A model generated the notes under the pieces. It saw only the letters and a list, made by a program, of their open reading frames with translations, ran no database searches and was not told the origin of the DNA. A DNA stretch of 41,080 bases from Chloroflexota bacterium (GTDB lineage: Bacteria; Chloroflexota; Anaerolineae; Anaerolineales; Villigracilaceae): the NCBI GenBank assembly GCA_029782225.1, contig JAKOVF010000119.1:1-41080 (forward strand), given 5' to 3'. Of the stretch, positions 23,702-32,205 are shown one piece after another. Position 1 is the first letter of the stretch, and each line of letters begins with the position of its first letter. A program made the position numbers and the translations under genes.

Positions 23702-24427
23702 ATGTCTCCTATTCTTACTCCCATATTGATCGGTCTGGGCGCCCTCCTGGTTGGATGGGTGATCGGATTCTTTGATTCAAATCTGCGTACTTCCAAAAAA
23801 ATTAAAGAAGCGGAAGCCAGGGCTCAGGCCGCCGTCAAAGAAGCCCAGGATAAAATTGCCGAGGTCGAAGCGCGTGCCGCGCTGCTTCCGGCAACCGAGT
23901 CGCCGAACGCTGAGACCCTCCTGCGCCTCCAAAAGAAAGACGGCAACCTTGTCCTTGAACTGGATGGTCAGCAGGCTTTGGCCTCACGTTTATCGGCTGC
24001 CGAGAAGAAGCGCCTGGTCGGCCTCCTGACCCTGATGCGTCCATGGCTGGATGCGGACGCTCCTCAAATGGATGCCTTGCGCCCGTCTGCGCCGATGCCC
24101 TCTGCGGGGACGCTGCATACTCCGCCCGCGCCGGCTCCCGTTATCGCGGTTGTTCCCGCGCCCGATGCGAAAGCTGATGCCAAAAAGCCTGCTCCACCTC
24201 CTCAAAGTATTGTTGAACAAATCGACTCCATTTTGCAGGCCCGCATGGTGAAGACTCCGCTCGCCCAAAAGGATGTCCGCCTGCAGGAATCTCATGAAGG
24301 TGGTGTGGTGGTGATGGTGGGCATGCAGCGCTATGAAACTGTGGAAGATGTCCCCGACCCGGAGATCAAAACCGCGATCCGCGCCGCCATTGAAGAATGG
24401 GAAAAGAAATACACACCGGGGTTATAA
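23702..24427 (+). CDS. Membrane-anchored coiled-coil protein, unknown function
   Basis: 241 aa. One N-terminal membrane helix (about 6-25), a charged coiled coil (about 30-65, SKKIKEAEARAQAAVKEAQ onward), a small domain (about 75-120), an Ala/Pro-rich linker (about 128-170), and a C-terminal helical segment (SIVEQIDSILQARM onward) with two strands (GGVVVMVGMQRYETV). No family is recognised. The start at 23702 has GAGGTGA before it and lies 2 nt after the mutM stop, so the two are co-translated. Upstream starts would overlap the mutM zinc finger. The C-terminal part should be cytosolic if the basic SNLRTSKK flank is inside. Confidence 0.72.
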   Translation: MSPILTPILIGLGALLVGWVIGFFDSNLRTSKKIKEAEARAQAAVKEAQDKIAEVEARAALLPATESPNAETLLRLQKKDGNLVLELDGQQALASRLSAAEKKRLVGLLTLMRPWLDADAPQMDALRPSAPMPSAGTLHTPPAPAPVIAVVPAPDAKADAKKPAPPPQSIVEQIDSILQARMVKTPLAQKDVRLQESHEGGVVVMVGMQRYETVEDVPDPEIKTAIRAAIEEWEKKYTPGL

Positions 24428-24436
24428 CCTGCGAAT

Positions 24437-25774
24437 ATGGAAAACGAATACGCCCGCGAACTTCTACGCAATGGAATTATCGAAGCGAAAGACGGCAATC
24501 AAGAGGCTGCCCGCCGTTACCTCGACCGCGCCATTTACGCCTCCAGTGCGCACGAGGCGCTTGCCGAGGGCTGGTTCTGGATGAGCCAGGTCATCGACGA
24601 TCCCGTTGAAAAACGAAAGGCCCTCGAAAATTGCCTGTCTCACGATCTGCGACACGCGCGCGCGCGCCGGGCGCTGGCCGTTTTGGATGGGACCCTCAAA
24701 GCTGACGAAATCATCAACCCCGACCAGCTGCCTTCCGCGCCGGAAGGTCTGCGCCAGGCAGATGCAGTCCGTTTCATGTGCCCCAGGTGCGGCGGACGCA
24801 TGGCCTTTGCCCCGGATGGTCAGTCCCTTGTCTGCGAATACTGCACGCGCAATCAGGGATTTGGCCGCTCGAACGGGTCTGGTCCCGCCGGGGAAAAGGA
24901 TTTCATCACGGCCATGGCCACCCTCAAGGGACATCTCAAGCCGCTGCAGGATCAGGTGTTTCACTGCAAGGGCTGCGGCTCAGAGTTCCTTTTGCCTGCA
25001 AAATTGATCTCTGCCTCCTGCGTGTACTGTGGTTCTCCACACGTGGTGAGTCTTGAAAACACGAAGGATCTCCTGGCCCCAACCGGGATTGTTCCGCACG
25101 CGTTCGGTCAAAAGCAGGCTGCAGAATATTTGGTCCAATGGGTGGAAGCTCATCAGATCAAACCGGAGAAAAAGGTCGATCTCCCGCGCGGACTTTATCT
25201 TCCGCTTTGGATGTTCAACCTGGGCGGCGCGATCGATTACACGGCTGAGATGGTTCAGTTTGAAGCGCAGGAAAACCCCCTGCTGTTCCAGGGATCGAGA
25301 CGACCGGAACTCGTGGCTGTCAACGATCAGTTTCCGGTGATGCTGAACGACTTTGTTGTGCCAGCCTCACGCAAACTTTCCGCGCCTCTGCTGAAGCTGC
25401 TCTCCACCTTGGACATGAAATCCGCCAAATCCTACGAACCTGGCTATCTTGCTGACTGGCCCGCCGAAGTCTATGATATCCCCATGGCAGAAGCCTCTCT
25501 AAATGCACGGAGTCAGGCTTTTGCGACGATCAAGCGGGAACTGCCTCATCGGCTCGGTTGTGTCCGAATTGTCCATAGCTCCTCGGCCAACCTTGGGATC
25601 GATTCATTCAAACTCATCCTGGTCCCGGTATGGATGACCGAACTCCCGTTCGACGGGCGCGAACATCTCGTACTCATCAATGGCCAAAATGGGGAAGTGG
25701 CAAGTGATATCGAGAACAAGCACGGGACATCCAGCGGCCTGTTCGATTTCCTTTCAGATTTGCTTGAAAGCTAG
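24437..25774 (+). CDS. Double zinc-ribbon protein with TPR-like N-terminus
   Basis: 445 aa. Residues 1-85 form TPR-like helices (ARELLRNGIIEAKDGNQEAA onward). Two zinc ribbons follow, with Cys at 115/118/133/136 and 177/180/195/198, resembling TFIIB-type or rubredoxin-like ribbons. The C-terminal 240 residues are a mixed domain (LYLPLWMFNLGG; FKLILVPVWMTELPF; EHLVLINGQNGEV) like that in large zinc-ribbon proteins of unknown function found beside membrane proteins. No membrane helix is evident. It starts 9 nt after the preceding gene in the mutM transcription unit. The function is unknown; the ribbons suggest protein or nucleic-acid binding. Confidence 0.75.
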   Translation: MENEYARELLRNGIIEAKDGNQEAARRYLDRAIYASSAHEALAEGWFWMSQVIDDPVEKRKALENCLSHDLRHARARRALAVLDGTLKADEIINPDQLPSAPEGLRQADAVRFMCPRCGGRMAFAPDGQSLVCEYCTRNQGFGRSNGSGPAGEKDFITAMATLKGHLKPLQDQVFHCKGCGSEFLLPAKLISASCVYCGSPHVVSLENTKDLLAPTGIVPHAFGQKQAAEYLVQWVEAHQIKPEKKVDLPRGLYLPLWMFNLGGAIDYTAEMVQFEAQENPLLFQGSRRPELVAVNDQFPVMLNDFVVPASRKLSAPLLKLLSTLDMKSAKSYEPGYLADWPAEVYDIPMAEASLNARSQAFATIKRELPHRLGCVRIVHSSSANLGIDSFKLILVPVWMTELPFDGREHLVLINGQNGEVASDIENKHGTSSGLFDFLSDLLES

Positions 25775-25874
25775 TTAACCACAGATACACACAGATGAAC
25801 ACCGATGAATTGCAGTAGAAAAATCTGCGTTTATCGGCGTTTACATCGTACCCGCATGGGTATCTGTGGTTTAA
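25775..25874. repeat. AACCACAGATA palindromic element
   Basis: TTAACCACAGATACACACAG at the left end is matched by TATCTGTGGTTTAA at the right end, with CACCGATGAA / TTATCGGCG words between. It fills the 102-nt gap and ends 2 nt before the start codon of the PBP-like gene, so that gene's translation start abuts the repeat. Single copy in this window. Confidence 0.8.
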
Positions 25875-25876
25875 TA

Positions 25877-28399
25877 ATGATCATGCGCAATACCATTCCC
25901 ATCCTCCGCGCCCGCCGCGAAAAGAGACTTGCCAGACAGCGCGCCGCATCCAATCGCACACGCAGCACAGTTCTTAGCCTGGGGATGGTTCTTTCAGTGA
26001 TCCTGGCCGCGTTGATCCTCATCTCGGCTTACACCTACTCGAACATCACTCGTGATCTGCCTTCCATCGAAACTCTCCCAAGCCTGCTCAACCCGCCTGA
26101 TGGACTGCTGCTTCAGCCAACGCAAATTTACGACCGCACTGGCTTGCATCTCCTTTATACTTTCGCTCCCACTGAATCGCCGCGGCGCTATATTCCCCTC
26201 AACGAACAAAATCCACAACATCTCCCCAAAGCGCTCGCAGACGCGGTCATCGCGATGGCGGATCCCGGGTTCTGGAATCATGCAGGCTATGCTCTCAACG
26301 GCCTCGACAACCCCGAACTTCATCCCACCCTGGCACAGCGCCTCGTTGCAGATTTGCTTCTTTACGATGAGCCGCCATCTCTCAAGCGCGCCATTCGCGA
26401 ACGCATTCTCGCGGCGCAAATCACCTCGCGGTTTGGCCGCACACAAATCCTTGAATGGTATTTGAACTCGACGTCTTATGGCCGTCATGCCTTTGGCGCA
26501 GACGCGGCCGCTCAACTGTATTTCGGTAAGCCGGCCAGTGAACTCACCCTGGCAGAGGCTGCGATCCTGGCGGCTGTGAGTGAGACTCCCTCTTTGAATC
26601 CAATCGACGCGCCGGAAGTTGCCATCCAGCGAGGACGCGAAGTTTTGCACGTATTGGATTCTTTGAAACTGGTGGACTCAGCGGATACGTCGAATGCGCT
26701 GGCCGAGACTCCAGCGATTCAGCCAGCGCCTCCAACCGACCCGCATGTTGCTCCCGCCTTTGTGAATCTGGTCCTGTCCCAATTAGATTCGCGTTTTCCC
26801 CGCGCTCGAATCGAACGCGGCGGCTTGACGATCATCACATCTCTCGATTTTGATTTGCAAAGACAGGCCTCGTGTGTAACCGAAGTCTATGCGGCGCGCC
26901 TGGCTGGCCTGCCCGACCCAAAAGCTGACTGTGACGCGGCGCGCTTCCTCCCGTCCCTGCCGCCGGGGATCACTATTCCTGATTCATCGGCGAGCGCGAT
27001 CATCCTCGATCCTCAAACGGGACAAGTCCTTGCAGCAGTGGGGGAGACCCGTCAGGGTTTGGAAACTCCTCTTTTCGCGGCGCACAGGCCAGGGTCCAGT
27101 TTGGATGCGTTTGCTTATTTGACGGGATTTACCCGTGGCTTGAGTCCTGCCACTTTGATGTGGGATATTCCCGGCGAAGACAATGTCCAAAACTTCGATA
27201 ACCAATATCACGGCCCGATGCGCTTGCGCGTTGCAATGGCGAACGATTATCAGGTTCCGGTGGAGAGTGTTCGTGCCCAAATGGGACTCGAAAGCGTAAC
27301 GAAGATCGCGTCATCATTTGGGATCGATCTAAACTCTGACGTCAGTCTTTTGAAACTCGCAGGCGCGTATGGAGTGTTTGGAACACAGGGCATTTATTTT
27401 GGTCAGAGCCTTGGCGACGAGTTTTCACCGACCACGATCTTGCGCGTGGAAGGTGCTGACCATTCGGCATGGCTCGACTGGACCACACCGGATGCGCGTG
27501 CGGTGGTCACGCCTGCACTGGCCTATCTGATGACCGATGCATTGAGCGATGAAAGTGCGCGCTGGCCCTCGCTTGGCAGGCCGAACGTGACCGAGATCGG
27601 CCGGCCCGCCGGGGTGAAGGTGGGAGAGACCAGTGATGGACTCGACGCGTGGTTGATCGGATACACTCCTTCACGCGTGGTTGTCACTTGGACCGGCGCA
27701 CACGGTCAAGGCGAATCCGTTCCGCCGCGATTGCCGGCTGTTTTGTGGAACGCGCTGATGCAATATGCCTCACGCGATCTGCCGGCCGATGGCTGGACCG
27801 CGCCCCAGGGTGTGACCACAATGACCGTGTGCGATCCATCGGGGTTGCTGCCCACGAAGGAATGTCCAAACCTGGTTAGCGAAGTTTTCCTGAATGGTAA
27901 CGAGCCGATCCAGGCAGATAACCTGTTCCGCGAATTTTCAGTGAACCGAGAGACAGGATTTCTCGCAACGGTCTTTACGCCGCCTGCGCTGATTGACCGC
28001 CGCGTCTATATGGTTGTCCCCGCCGAAGCGCGGGTTTGGGCCGAGAGCGCGGGCGTGCAGATTCCCCCGTCAGCGTATGATGCAATCCAGGCCCCGGCCG
28101 TGAATCCGAATGTCAATATTACTGCGCCTGCATTGTTTTCAGATGTCCATGGCAAGGTGCAGATCAGGGGTACTGCTGCCGGTGATAACTTTGCTTATTT
28201 TCGTGTGCAGGTGGGAAAAGGACTTGACCCCGAGCAATGGATCCAGGTGGGAGTGGATGTGAATACGCCCGTGACAAACGGTTTGCTGGCAGAGTGGGAT
28301 ACGACCGGACTGAGCGGGTTATACGCCGTCCAGTTGCAGGTGGTGAGAAGTGACCAGGTGGTGGATACGGCCATTATTCAGGTGACGATTAGCAATTAG
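25877..28399 (+). CDS. Class A penicillin-binding protein homologue, catalytically degenerate
   Basis: 840 aa with the full class A layout: basic N-terminus, membrane helix (about 32-52), GT51-like domain (about 80-260), transpeptidase-like domain (about 315-680), and a C-terminal beta domain (about 740-838). The fold-defining segments are intact, such as ILEWYLNSTSYGRHAFGADA. Every hallmark catalytic motif is altered. The glycosyltransferase ED-x-x-F-x-x-H reads A128-D129-P-G-F-W-N-H135, losing the Glu. SxxK reads S407-S-L-D410. SxN reads D457-Y-Q459. KTG(T) reads K581-V-G-E584. It is therefore probably a pseudoenzyme acting as a wall-assembly scaffold. The start is ATG 25877 or 25883; a longer frame would run into the repeat. 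Confidence 0.85.
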   Translation: MIMRNTIPILRARREKRLARQRAASNRTRSTVLSLGMVLSVILAALILISAYTYSNITRDLPSIETLPSLLNPPDGLLLQPTQIYDRTGLHLLYTFAPTESPRRYIPLNEQNPQHLPKALADAVIAMADPGFWNHAGYALNGLDNPELHPTLAQRLVADLLLYDEPPSLKRAIRERILAAQITSRFGRTQILEWYLNSTSYGRHAFGADAAAQLYFGKPASELTLAEAAILAAVSETPSLNPIDAPEVAIQRGREVLHVLDSLKLVDSADTSNALAETPAIQPAPPTDPHVAPAFVNLVLSQLDSRFPRARIERGGLTIITSLDFDLQRQASCVTEVYAARLAGLPDPKADCDAARFLPSLPPGITIPDSSASAIILDPQTGQVLAAVGETRQGLETPLFAAHRPGSSLDAFAYLTGFTRGLSPATLMWDIPGEDNVQNFDNQYHGPMRLRVAMANDYQVPVESVRAQMGLESVTKIASSFGIDLNSDVSLLKLAGAYGVFGTQGIYFGQSLGDEFSPTTILRVEGADHSAWLDWTTPDARAVVTPALAYLMTDALSDESARWPSLGRPNVTEIGRPAGVKVGETSDGLDAWLIGYTPSRVVVTWTGAHGQGESVPPRLPAVLWNALMQYASRDLPADGWTAPQGVTTMTVCDPSGLLPTKECPNLVSEVFLNGNEPIQADNLFREFSVNRETGFLATVFTPPALIDRRVYMVVPAEARVWAESAGVQIPPSAYDAIQAPAVNPNVNITAPALFSDVHGKVQIRGTAAGDNFAYFRVQVGKGLDPEQWIQVGVDVNTPVTNGLLAEWDTTGLSGLYAVQLQVVRSDQVVDTAIIQVTISN

Positions 28400-29316
28400 C
28401 TTTCTCTTTTGATCTGATAGACATCAAAATCACGTGCCACAACGGTATTGGGGAATACAGATTGGGCTTCTGTCAACACATCCTTTTCCCGATAGCGACG
28501 CGACAGATGGGTGAGAATTAATTTCTTTACACCAGCTTTGAGGGCAAGCTCTGCACCCATGCGAGCTGTCAGATGCGAAAACTGCTTCGCCATTTCCACT
28601 TCTTCATCGGTATATGTGGACTCGATCACCAGCCCGTCCGCATCTCTGCAAAACTCAAGGATGTCATCTGTTCGTCCGGCATCGCCAACCACGACAAATT
28701 TCGTGCCGCGTTCAACTGGACCCAGCACATCGTCCGGTTTGACGTGTTTTCCATCCGGTAAGGTGATCGTATTGCCGGCCACGAGTTCTTTTCTCTCCGG
28801 ACCGAATGGCACGCCGAGTGCGTCCGCTTTTTCGGGAAGGAACGGCCGCCGTGGCTTCTCCTCGAAGACGTATCCCAGGCAGTCCGGGCCTTTGTGCGTG
28901 ACCGGGAAAGCGGTCACGGTGAAATCTTCGGCCTCGAAAAATGTTCCAGCTTTGATCTCCTGCATTTTCAAAGGCATCGGAGGCACATTGCCGCGCAGCA
29001 CTACATCGTATAAAAGCGTATGGACGCGATCCAGTGTTTGCCGCCCGCCGAAGATTTCGAGCTCTTCAATGGCCTCCCAGCGTAGAAACGTGGAGAGCAG
29101 CCCGCCGAGGCCGAGGATGTGGTCAAGGTGGCCGTGGGTGAGCAGGACGCGCGTCAGGCGTTTGAACCCCGCGCCTGATTGAAGGATCTGGCGCTGGGTA
29201 CCTTCTCCGCAGTCAATGAGAAAACGATACTCGTTATGAGAGACAATCTGCGCCGCAAGCCCGCGCTTCGCAGATGGCGCAGAAGCCGATGTGCCAAGAA
29301 AAAGAATTTCGAACAA
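28396..29316 (-). CDS. rnz: Ribonuclease Z
   Basis: The MBL-fold endonuclease that trims tRNA 3' trailers. 306 aa. Seen: LFLGTSASAPSAKRGLAA at the N-terminus, the zinc motif LTHGHLDHILGLGG, VTHKGPDCLGY, the GDAGRTDDI loop with the bridging Asp, and HLSRRY at the C-terminus. This tRNA gene set needs such an enzyme because the tRNA-Arg at 31952 lacks an encoded CCA. The start codon is TTG (29316-29314), preceded by AGAAGGA at good spacing. Its TAA overlaps the TAG of the convergent PBP-like gene (TTAG). Confidence 0.93.
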   Translation of the reverse strand: MFEILFLGTSASAPSAKRGLAAQIVSHNEYRFLIDCGEGTQRQILQSGAGFKRLTRVLLTHGHLDHILGLGGLLSTFLRWEAIEELEIFGGRQTLDRVHTLLYDVVLRGNVPPMPLKMQEIKAGTFFEAEDFTVTAFPVTHKGPDCLGYVFEEKPRRPFLPEKADALGVPFGPERKELVAGNTITLPDGKHVKPDDVLGPVERGTKFVVVGDAGRTDDILEFCRDADGLVIESTYTDEEVEMAKQFSHLTARMGAELALKAGVKKLILTHLSRRYREKDVLTEAQSVFPNTVVARDFDVYQIKRES

Positions 29317-29407
29317 TGGTATTCCTTCTGGATATGACGATGAATATTCGCACTAGCCTGCAAAATGTCCCACAATTGTACCTCAAAGGATAACAGACCA
29401 TTTGTGC

Positions 29408-29413
29408 TATAAT
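29408..29413 (+). promoter_or_regulatory. -10 box upstream of ftsK, separated by a repeat
   Basis: TATAAT lies 7 nt before the palindromic element at 29421-29540. The ftsK ATG follows 8 nt after the element, so transcription from this box puts the whole repeat in the 5' UTR. Confidence 0.5.
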
Positions 29414-29420
29414 GATTCCT

Positions 29421-29540
29421 GTCATTGCGAGGAGGGCGTAGCCCGACGAAGCAATCTCTGATTCAGCGGCTGAACTCCTCGATGAGGTTGATAGACAAAA
29501 CTTAGGGATTGCTTCGGGTGCTTCGCGCCCTCGCAATGAC
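29421..29540. repeat. CATTGCGAG palindromic element, copy 2
   Basis: 120 bp with perfect 11-bp ends GTCATTGCGAG / CTCGCAATGAC and inner GAAGCAATCTC / GGGATTGCTTC arms. Its ends are identical to those of the copy at 2580-2700, while the interior differs. It sits between the ftsK -10 box and its start codon. Confidence 0.92.
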
Positions 29541-29548
29541 GTTTATAT

Positions 29549-31861
29549 ATGCCTCTCCTCAAACCGCCTCCGAAAAAAAGTGCAAGACCCGCCGGCCGGA
29601 CAGCCTCATCCAAAGCGGGCTCTTCGCGCGGCAAAGCCTCCCATAAGCAGGCCGCGCCGCTGCCCCCGGCGCTTTCGTTCTGGGACAGGCTCTCGCCTGA
29701 ACGCAAATTGGATGTGGTTGGCATCATCCTTTCATTTATCGGCATCATTATTTTCCTCGGGCTGATCTCTGCCAACCGATCCAAGCCGGTTGAACTTGCC
29801 CTCGGTTTTCTCTTCCAGTTCTTTGGCTGGGGCATCTACATCCTTCCCCTGGGTCTGCTCCTCTTTGGTCTGTGGCTGGTCTTCCGAAAGATCGAGAAAA
29901 TCCCCCCGCTTTCCTATGAACGCGCGGTGGGCAGCGGCATTCTATTCTTTTGGTTTCTGACTGCCATTCATGCAGTCGTCGCCAGCGTGGATAATTCCGA
30001 AGCCGTCGCGTTGAGCGGCCGGGGCGGCGGCGCGGTAGGTAGTCTTTTTCATCGCGCTTTCTGGAGCTGGTTCGGCGCGGGCGGCGCGGTCATTGCTCTT
30101 GCTGCCTGGTTGATCATTGGCATCATCGTCACGTTTGATATTTCCGTGCAGGATCTCTTCCGCTGGCTTGGCCCGTTGACGCAGCAGGTGCGGACTCTAC
30201 TCAATAAGCCTCTTAAATCGACGAAAGGGATGCCTCTTTCCGCCCCGAAAGCTGATTCCGTCGAATCAAATGGATACACCCCACTGAAGCAGCCCACAAC
30301 TTCCCCTCAAATCCCAACTGTGACTCCGGTGATCCCCACGCTGACCACAACCACGACCGGCTCGACAGTCATTCACTGGACATTGCCCACGGTTACAGAC
30401 ATCCTCGATGAGGGCAACGCGCCCTCGGTCAACGAAGATTTTGTGCAGCAGCGTGCCCGCTTGATCGAGGATACCCTGGCATCCTTCGGCGCGCCCGCCC
30501 AGGTGGTTGAGATCAGCCGCGGGCCAACGATCACTCAGTTCGGTGTGGAGCCTCTCTTCGTCGAGACCAGGAACGGCAAGACCAGAGTCCGCGTCAGCAA
30601 GATCGCATCGCTATCTGACGACCTGGCACTTGCACTGGCTGCGCCGCGCATCCGCATTCAGGCTCCGGTACCAGGGCATAGTTACGTGGGCATCGAAGTT
30701 CCGAATGAGGAGATGGCGCTCGTCTCATTACGGGATATTCTAGAAAGTGAAACGTTCACGCGCAATAAAAAAGCGCTTGGCTTTGCGCTGGGCCGCGATG
30801 TGGCGGGGCATCCCATCATTGCCAACCTTGAGAATATGCCGCACCTGCTGATCGCAGGCACGACGGGTTCTGGCAAGTCAGTCTGCGTGAATTCAATCCT
30901 GACGTGCATGTTGCTCTTCAACACGCCTGATGATGTACGCATCGTTCTGGTTGACCCGAAGCGCGTGGAGTTGACCGGTTACAACGGCATCCCGCATCTG
31001 CTCGGCCCCGTGGTTGTGGAAATGGACCGGGTCATCGGCGCGCTGCAATGGATGACGCGTGAGATGGACAAGCGTTATCACACCTTTGCAAAGGTCGGTG
31101 CGCGCAATATCATTGACTACAACGCCAAGATGAAATTGCAGGGACAGAAGAAACTGCCCAATCTGGTCATCATCATCGATGAGCTGGCGGATTTGATGAT
31201 GATCGCGCCGGATGAGACAGAAAAGACGATTACGCGCCTGGCGCAGCTTGCGCGTGCTACAGGCATTCACATGGTCCTTGCCACACAGCGCCCTTCGGTG
31301 GATGTGGTGACAGGTCTGATCAAAGCCAACTTCCCTGCACGCGTGGCGTTTGCCGTGGCGTCAAACACCGACAGCCGCGTCATTCTCGATCAACCGGGTG
31401 CAGAAAGATTACTCGGCCGCGGCGATATGCTCTATCAGGCACCGGATGCACCGGCACCTGTGCGTTTGCAGGGTGTGTTTGTCTCTGACCATGAAATCCA
31501 AAAGCTGGTTGAGTACTGGCGTACCCAGGCCGGCGGTTCAAGTCCGTATGCGATTGCTGGGATAGCACCTGAATCTGCTTTGCCCGAAGGAGTTCCTTTG
31601 AAGCAGGCTCCTCTCTGGGAGGAGATGGCACAACAGGAGGGTGACCCGCTCTTCACCGAAGCGGTTGATCTTGTCCGCAAGGAAGGGCGCGCGTCTGTGT
31701 CTATGCTGCAGAGACGACTGCGAATCGGTTACACACGCTCCGCACGTCTCGTGGATCAGATGGAAGAAAAAGGGATCGTGGGCCCGCCCGAGGGTGGGAC
31801 GCAAATGCGTCAGGTGCTGGATTACGGTCCCACCGTGCCGCCCAAGGATGATGGGATGTAA
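29549..31861 (+). CDS. ftsK: FtsK/SpoIIIE DNA translocase
   Basis: A septum-located hexameric DNA pump that clears chromosomes and aids dimer resolution. 770 aa. A basic Ala/Pro-rich start is followed by four membrane helices (about 56-75, 86-112, 127-146, 172-195), a Thr/Pro linker (about 215-275), the alpha/beta motor with Walker A GTTGSGKS (about 437-444) and Walker B VIIIDELADLMM, and a C-terminal gamma winged helix (RRLRIGYTRSARLVDQMEEKGIVG) for KOPS/SRS-type site recognition. Start ATG 29549 lies right after the palindromic element; TTTATAT precedes it and there is no Shine-Dalgarno. A terminator follows. Confidence 0.95.
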   Translation: MPLLKPPPKKSARPAGRTASSKAGSSRGKASHKQAAPLPPALSFWDRLSPERKLDVVGIILSFIGIIIFLGLISANRSKPVELALGFLFQFFGWGIYILPLGLLLFGLWLVFRKIEKIPPLSYERAVGSGILFFWFLTAIHAVVASVDNSEAVALSGRGGGAVGSLFHRAFWSWFGAGGAVIALAAWLIIGIIVTFDISVQDLFRWLGPLTQQVRTLLNKPLKSTKGMPLSAPKADSVESNGYTPLKQPTTSPQIPTVTPVIPTLTTTTTGSTVIHWTLPTVTDILDEGNAPSVNEDFVQQRARLIEDTLASFGAPAQVVEISRGPTITQFGVEPLFVETRNGKTRVRVSKIASLSDDLALALAAPRIRIQAPVPGHSYVGIEVPNEEMALVSLRDILESETFTRNKKALGFALGRDVAGHPIIANLENMPHLLIAGTTGSGKSVCVNSILTCMLLFNTPDDVRIVLVDPKRVELTGYNGIPHLLGPVVVEMDRVIGALQWMTREMDKRYHTFAKVGARNIIDYNAKMKLQGQKKLPNLVIIIDELADLMMIAPDETEKTITRLAQLARATGIHMVLATQRPSVDVVTGLIKANFPARVAFAVASNTDSRVILDQPGAERLLGRGDMLYQAPDAPAPVRLQGVFVSDHEIQKLVEYWRTQAGGSSPYAIAGIAPESALPEGVPLKQAPLWEEMAQQEGDPLFTEAVDLVRKEGRASVSMLQRRLRIGYTRSARLVDQMEEKGIVGPPEGGTQMRQVLDYGPTVPPKDDGM

Positions 31862-31866
31862 CAGCC

Positions 31867-31929
31867 AACGTCCCGAAGGTTTCACTGGTGCATGCGCGCC
31901 AGCACAGGCAAACCTTCGGGACGTTTCTT
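31867..31929 (+). terminator. Terminator after ftsK
   Basis: Arms AACGTCCCGAAGGTTT (31867-31882) and AAACCTTCGGGACGTT (31910-31925) pair perfectly. The 27-nt loop has its own small CTGG/CCAG hairpin. TTTCTTA follows. It ends just before the tRNA promoter. Confidence 0.85.
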
Positions 31930-31936
31930 AATGATG

Positions 31937-31942
31937 TATAAT
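31937..31942 (+). promoter_or_regulatory. -10 box of tRNA-Arg
   Basis: TATAAT, with the tRNA 5' end at 31952 nine bases after it, matching a start a few bases upstream of the mature RNA. Confidence 0.6.
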
Positions 31943-31951
31943 TTCCCGCGC

Positions 31952-32023
31952 GCCTCGGTAGTTCAATGGACAGAACAAGGCACTCCTAAGGCTTAGATGT
32001 GGGTTCGATTCCCGCCCGGGGCA
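31952..32023 (+). tRNA. tRNA-Arg, anticodon CCT
   Basis: 72 nt by manual folding. Acceptor GCCTCGG / CCGGGGC (one G-U), D arm GTTC-8-GAAC, anticodon loop CTCCTAA (anticodon CCT, codon AGG), four-base variable region, T arm GTGGG-TTCGATT-CCCGC, discriminator A. CCA is not encoded. The anticodon stem closes with an A-G mismatch next to the loop and a G-U pair, which is slightly weak, but every other feature is standard. Confidence 0.92.
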
Positions 32024-32071
32024 TAATGCAATTCGCTGAGAAAATTCTAATAAAACCTTTACGCAAACCTC

Positions 32072-32100
32072 TTGCAAAAGAGAACAGGATAGTGTAATAT
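32072..32100 (+). promoter_or_regulatory. Sigma-70-type promoter for a candidate small RNA
   Basis: TTGCAA (32072-32077), a 17-nt spacer, then TAATAT (32095-32100). It is one of the most complete -35/-10 pairs in the window. No protein gene follows on the plus strand; recN is convergent. Confidence 0.6.
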
Positions 32101-32106
32101 ATAGCA

Positions 32107-32194
32107 GATGGACGCTAGGGTGCCCCCCTCACCCTGGCGTTCATCATTTAACGAGGAAGTGTGGTCGGCGTGAAAACGCCGACTTTTTGCTTTT
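32107..32194 (+). ncRNA. Candidate small RNA with C-rich loop and intrinsic terminator
   Basis: Between the promoter at 32072-32100 and a strong terminator lies a stable hairpin, 32110-32142. Its 13-bp stem (GGACGCTAGGGTG / CACCCTGGCGTTC, two G-U pairs) displays the seven-base loop CCCCCCT. A single-stranded stretch with AACGAGGAAG follows, then the terminator. The transcript would be about 85 nt. It has no credible ORF and does not match SRP, 6S or tmRNA by eye. The C-rich loop could pair with G-rich ribosome binding sites, a mode known for some small RNAs; that is inference. Confidence 0.45.
32164..32194 (+). terminator. Intrinsic terminator of the candidate small RNA
   Basis: Perfect 8-bp stem GTCGGCGT / ACGCCGAC with a GAAA tetraloop and the tail TTTTTGCTTTT. 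There is no T-tract for the minus strand, so it acts rightwards. It lies 12 nt from the convergent recN stop. Confidence 0.88.
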
Positions 32195-32205
32195 GTCAGA
32201 GTAAG

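Noticed and set aside
31952..32023. tRNA pseudogene because of an A-G mismatch in the anticodon stem
   Set aside because: All other stems, the invariant T-loop TTCGATT and the spacing are sound, there is a promoter, and one closing mismatch is tolerable.
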